Source: CALKKN01 sp050118555
GTDB lineage: Bacteria > Pseudomonadota > Gammaproteobacteria > Xanthomonadales > SZUA-36
Assembly: GCA_050118555.1 (NCBI GenBank)
Contig: JASFKQ010000168.1
Span: 1 to 8,301, forward strand
Direction of reading: 5' to 3'
Length of the DNA: 8,301 bases
Shown here: piece after piece, positions 6,659 through 8,301 of the stretch
Numbering within the stretch: position 1 is the stretch's first letter
How the letters are laid out: each line of letters starts with the position of its first letter
Made by a program: the position numbers and the translations under genes
Notes under the pieces: generated by a model
What the model was told of the DNA's origin: nothing
What the model saw: the letters and a program-made list of their open reading frames with translations, nothing else
The model's database searches: none

Positions 6659-8301
6659 CTAGAGTTGCGCTCGCCTGAGGCGAAGGGAATTCGATATCAC
6701 CGAAACGGAGCTGAAGCTCATCGCCGCGGCGGCGATCATCGGGCTGAGCAACAGGCCCAGGAAGGGATAGAGCACGCCCGCCGCCACCGGCACGCCGACC
6801 CCGTTGTAGACAAAGGCGAAGAACAGGTTCTGCCGGATGTTCTGCATCGTCATCCGGCTGAGGCGGCGGGCCCGTACGATACCCCGCAAATCGCCTTTCA
6901 CGAGGGTCACGTCGGCGCTTTCCATGGCGATGTCGGTGCCGGTACCCATCGCAATGCCCACGTCCGCCGCGGCCAGTGCCGGCGAGTCGTTGATGCCGTC
7001 TCCCGCCATCGCGACCCGCAAGCCCTGCTGCTGGTACTGCCGAACGGTGTCCAGTTTCTGCTCCGGAAGCACCTCGGCCACGATGTCGTCGATGCTCAGG
7101 CGCTTTGCGACCGCCTCGGCCGTCCGATGGCTGTCGCCGGTGACCATCACGACTTTCAGGCCTTCACGGTGCAGTGCTTCGATAGCGCCCGGCGTACTGT
7201 CCTTGACGGGATCGGATACGGCGACAAGCGCCGCCAGGCTGCCGTCCAGCGCCATCCAGAGCACCGTGGCGCCGTCACGACGCATCGAGTCGGCATCCGC
7301 CCGCAGCGGCGCGGTATCGACGTCAAGCGATTCCATCAGCGCCTCGTTGCCGAGCGCCGCCTCGCGGCCATCGACACGTCCTTTGACGCCCTTGCCGGTC
7401 ACGCTTTCGAAACTCTCAGCTTCCAGGCGAGCGGCGCCGCGCTGTTCCGCACCCGCGACCAGCGCATCGGCCAGGGGGTGTTCACTGCGCCGTTCGAGTG
7501 CTGAGGCCAGGGCCAGGACGTGTTCTTCGCCGTGGCCTTCGGTGGTGACCAACCCGGTGAGCTTCGGCTTGCCTTCCGTCAGTGTGCCGGTCTTGTCGAG
7601 CAGGATCACGTCGACCGCACGCAGGTGCTCGATCGCCTCCGCGTTACGGAACAGGATGCCGTTCTCGGCCCCTTTGCCGGTGGCCGCCACGATCGACATG
7701 GGCGTCGCCAGTCCGAGCGCACAGGGGCAGGCGATGATCAGCACGGCCACCGCGTTGATCACCGCATAGGCCATCGCGGGCTGCGGGCCGACCAGCGCCC
7801 AGACAGTGAAGGTCACGATTGCGGCGGCGATTACGAGGGGCACGAACCAGCCCGACACCGTGTCCGCGAGCTTCTGGATCGGCGCCCGACTGCGCTGGGC
7901 GTCGCTCACCATTTGCACGATCCGGGCCAGCAGGGTCTCCGCGCCGACCTTTTCGGCCTTGATCAGCAGCGAACCATTGCCGTTGATCGTGGCGCCGACG
8001 ACGGGGTCCCCCGGTTCCTTGCCGACGGGCAGCGGCTCGCCCGAGATCATCGATTCGTCGACGCTGCTGCTGCCTTCCAGCACCACGCCGTCAACCGGTA
8101 TCTTCTCGCCCGGACGGACGCGCAGGGTGTCCCCCGGCACGACTTCTTCCAGGGGAATGTCCTTTTCGTGCCCGCAGGGTGTCACTTTTCGAGCCTGGGT
8201 CGGGGCCAGGCCCAGGAGTGACCTGAGGGCTTCGCCGGTGCGGCCGCGGGCGCGCAATTCCAAAACCTGCCCCATCAGGACGAGCGCTACGATGACGCCG
8301 G
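6659..8301 (-). CDS. copA: Copper-exporting P1B-type ATPase CopA (N-terminal part beyond window)
   Basis: The frame is open from the window edge to the TAG at 6661-6659, giving the last roughly 546 residues. The ATG at 8275 is internal: codons upstream of it (GVIVALVL) continue the family sequence, so the N-terminal metal-binding domain and first helices lie outside. P1B-ATPase landmarks occur in order: LELRARGRTGEAL after a membrane helix; the actuator loop ISGEPLPV; the intramembrane metal site CPC at 7721-7729; the phosphorylated Asp of DKTGTLT at 7595-7597; SEHPLADAL in the nucleotide-binding domain; VMVTGDS; and GDGINDSPALAAADVGIAMG near 6990. The last two helices contain YNGVGVPVAAGVLYP and MSFSSVSVISNSLRLR, the residues that with CPC define Cu(I)/Ag(I) specificity. 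The protein hydrolyses ATP to move Cu(I) from cytoplasm to periplasm. All motifs seen are intact. The promoter and any CueR site are outside the window. Confidence 0.95.
   Translation of the reverse strand, partial: GVIVALVLMGQVLELRARGRTGEALRSLLGLAPTQARKVTPCGHEKDIPLEEVVPGDTLRVRPGEKIPVDGVVLEGSSSVDESMISGEPLPVGKEPGDPVVGATINGNGSLLIKAEKVGAETLLARIVQMVSDAQRSRAPIQKLADTVSGWFVPLVIAAAIVTFTVWALVGPQPAMAYAVINAVAVLIIACPCALGLATPMSIVAATGKGAENGILFRNAEAIEHLRAVDVILLDKTGTLTEGKPKLTGLVTTEGHGEEHVLALASALERRSEHPLADALVAGAEQRGAARLEAESFESVTGKGVKGRVDGREAALGNEALMESLDVDTAPLRADADSMRRDGATVLWMALDGSLAALVAVSDPVKDSTPGAIEALHREGLKVVMVTGDSHRTAEAVAKRLSIDDIVAEVLPEQKLDTVRQYQQQGLRVAMAGDGINDSPALAAADVGIAMGTGTDIAMESADVTLVKGDLRGIVRARRLSRMTMQNIRQNLFFAFVYNGVGVPVAAGVLYPFLGLLLSPMIAAAAMSFSSVSVISNSLRLRRAQL

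Noticed and set aside
6665..8221. Long plus-strand open frames opposite copA (6665-7504, 6837-7769, 7520-8221)
   Set aside because: All lie antisense to copA motifs that are certain; their products are rich in His, Arg and Ser without any domain, typical GC-rich shadows.

Overview
The window looks like part of a high-GC gammaproteobacterial chromosome. This is inferred from strongly GC-biased codons, a CusA/CopA-type copper efflux repertoire, and a secreted multidomain S8 protease rich in Asp of the kind common in marine or halophilic gammaproteobacteria. No rRNA or marker gene fixes the taxon. No tRNA, CRISPR, insertion sequence or phage gene was recognised.

Layout. The plus strand carries, in order: the 3' end of a cusA-type heavy-metal RND pump gene (1-384); a short PII-like protein gene one base downstream (386-718); a non-coding stretch of about 270 bp; a small secreted, extremely methionine-rich protein gene (987-1475); a non-coding stretch of about 265 bp with two strong hairpins; a very large secreted subtilase gene (1741-5184) ending in a good terminator-like hairpin; a membrane-anchored conserved-type unknown (5260-5757); and a stand-alone two-CBS-domain protein gene (5922-6344). 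The minus strand, convergent with these, carries a copA-type copper P-type ATPase whose 5' end lies outside the window (6659-8301), followed at once by a small CBU_0592-type membrane protein gene (6381-6647).

How the genes may fit together. The two ends of the window are both metal (most likely copper) export functions. At the left, the RND pump subunit and its PII partner are translationally coupled, and the exported Met-rich protein would be a plausible periplasmic Cu(I) ligand. At the right, CopA would move Cu(I) from cytoplasm to periplasm, possibly with the small membrane protein co-translated behind it. The protease, the 165-aa anchored protein and the CBS protein in between have no visible functional link to copper and look like independent units separated by terminators.

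The best candidates for something under-described are the Cys-rich, short-T-loop PII protein, the Met-rich protein with degenerate (N/Q/D)-P-x-x-R repeats, and the copA/CBU_0592 gene pair.
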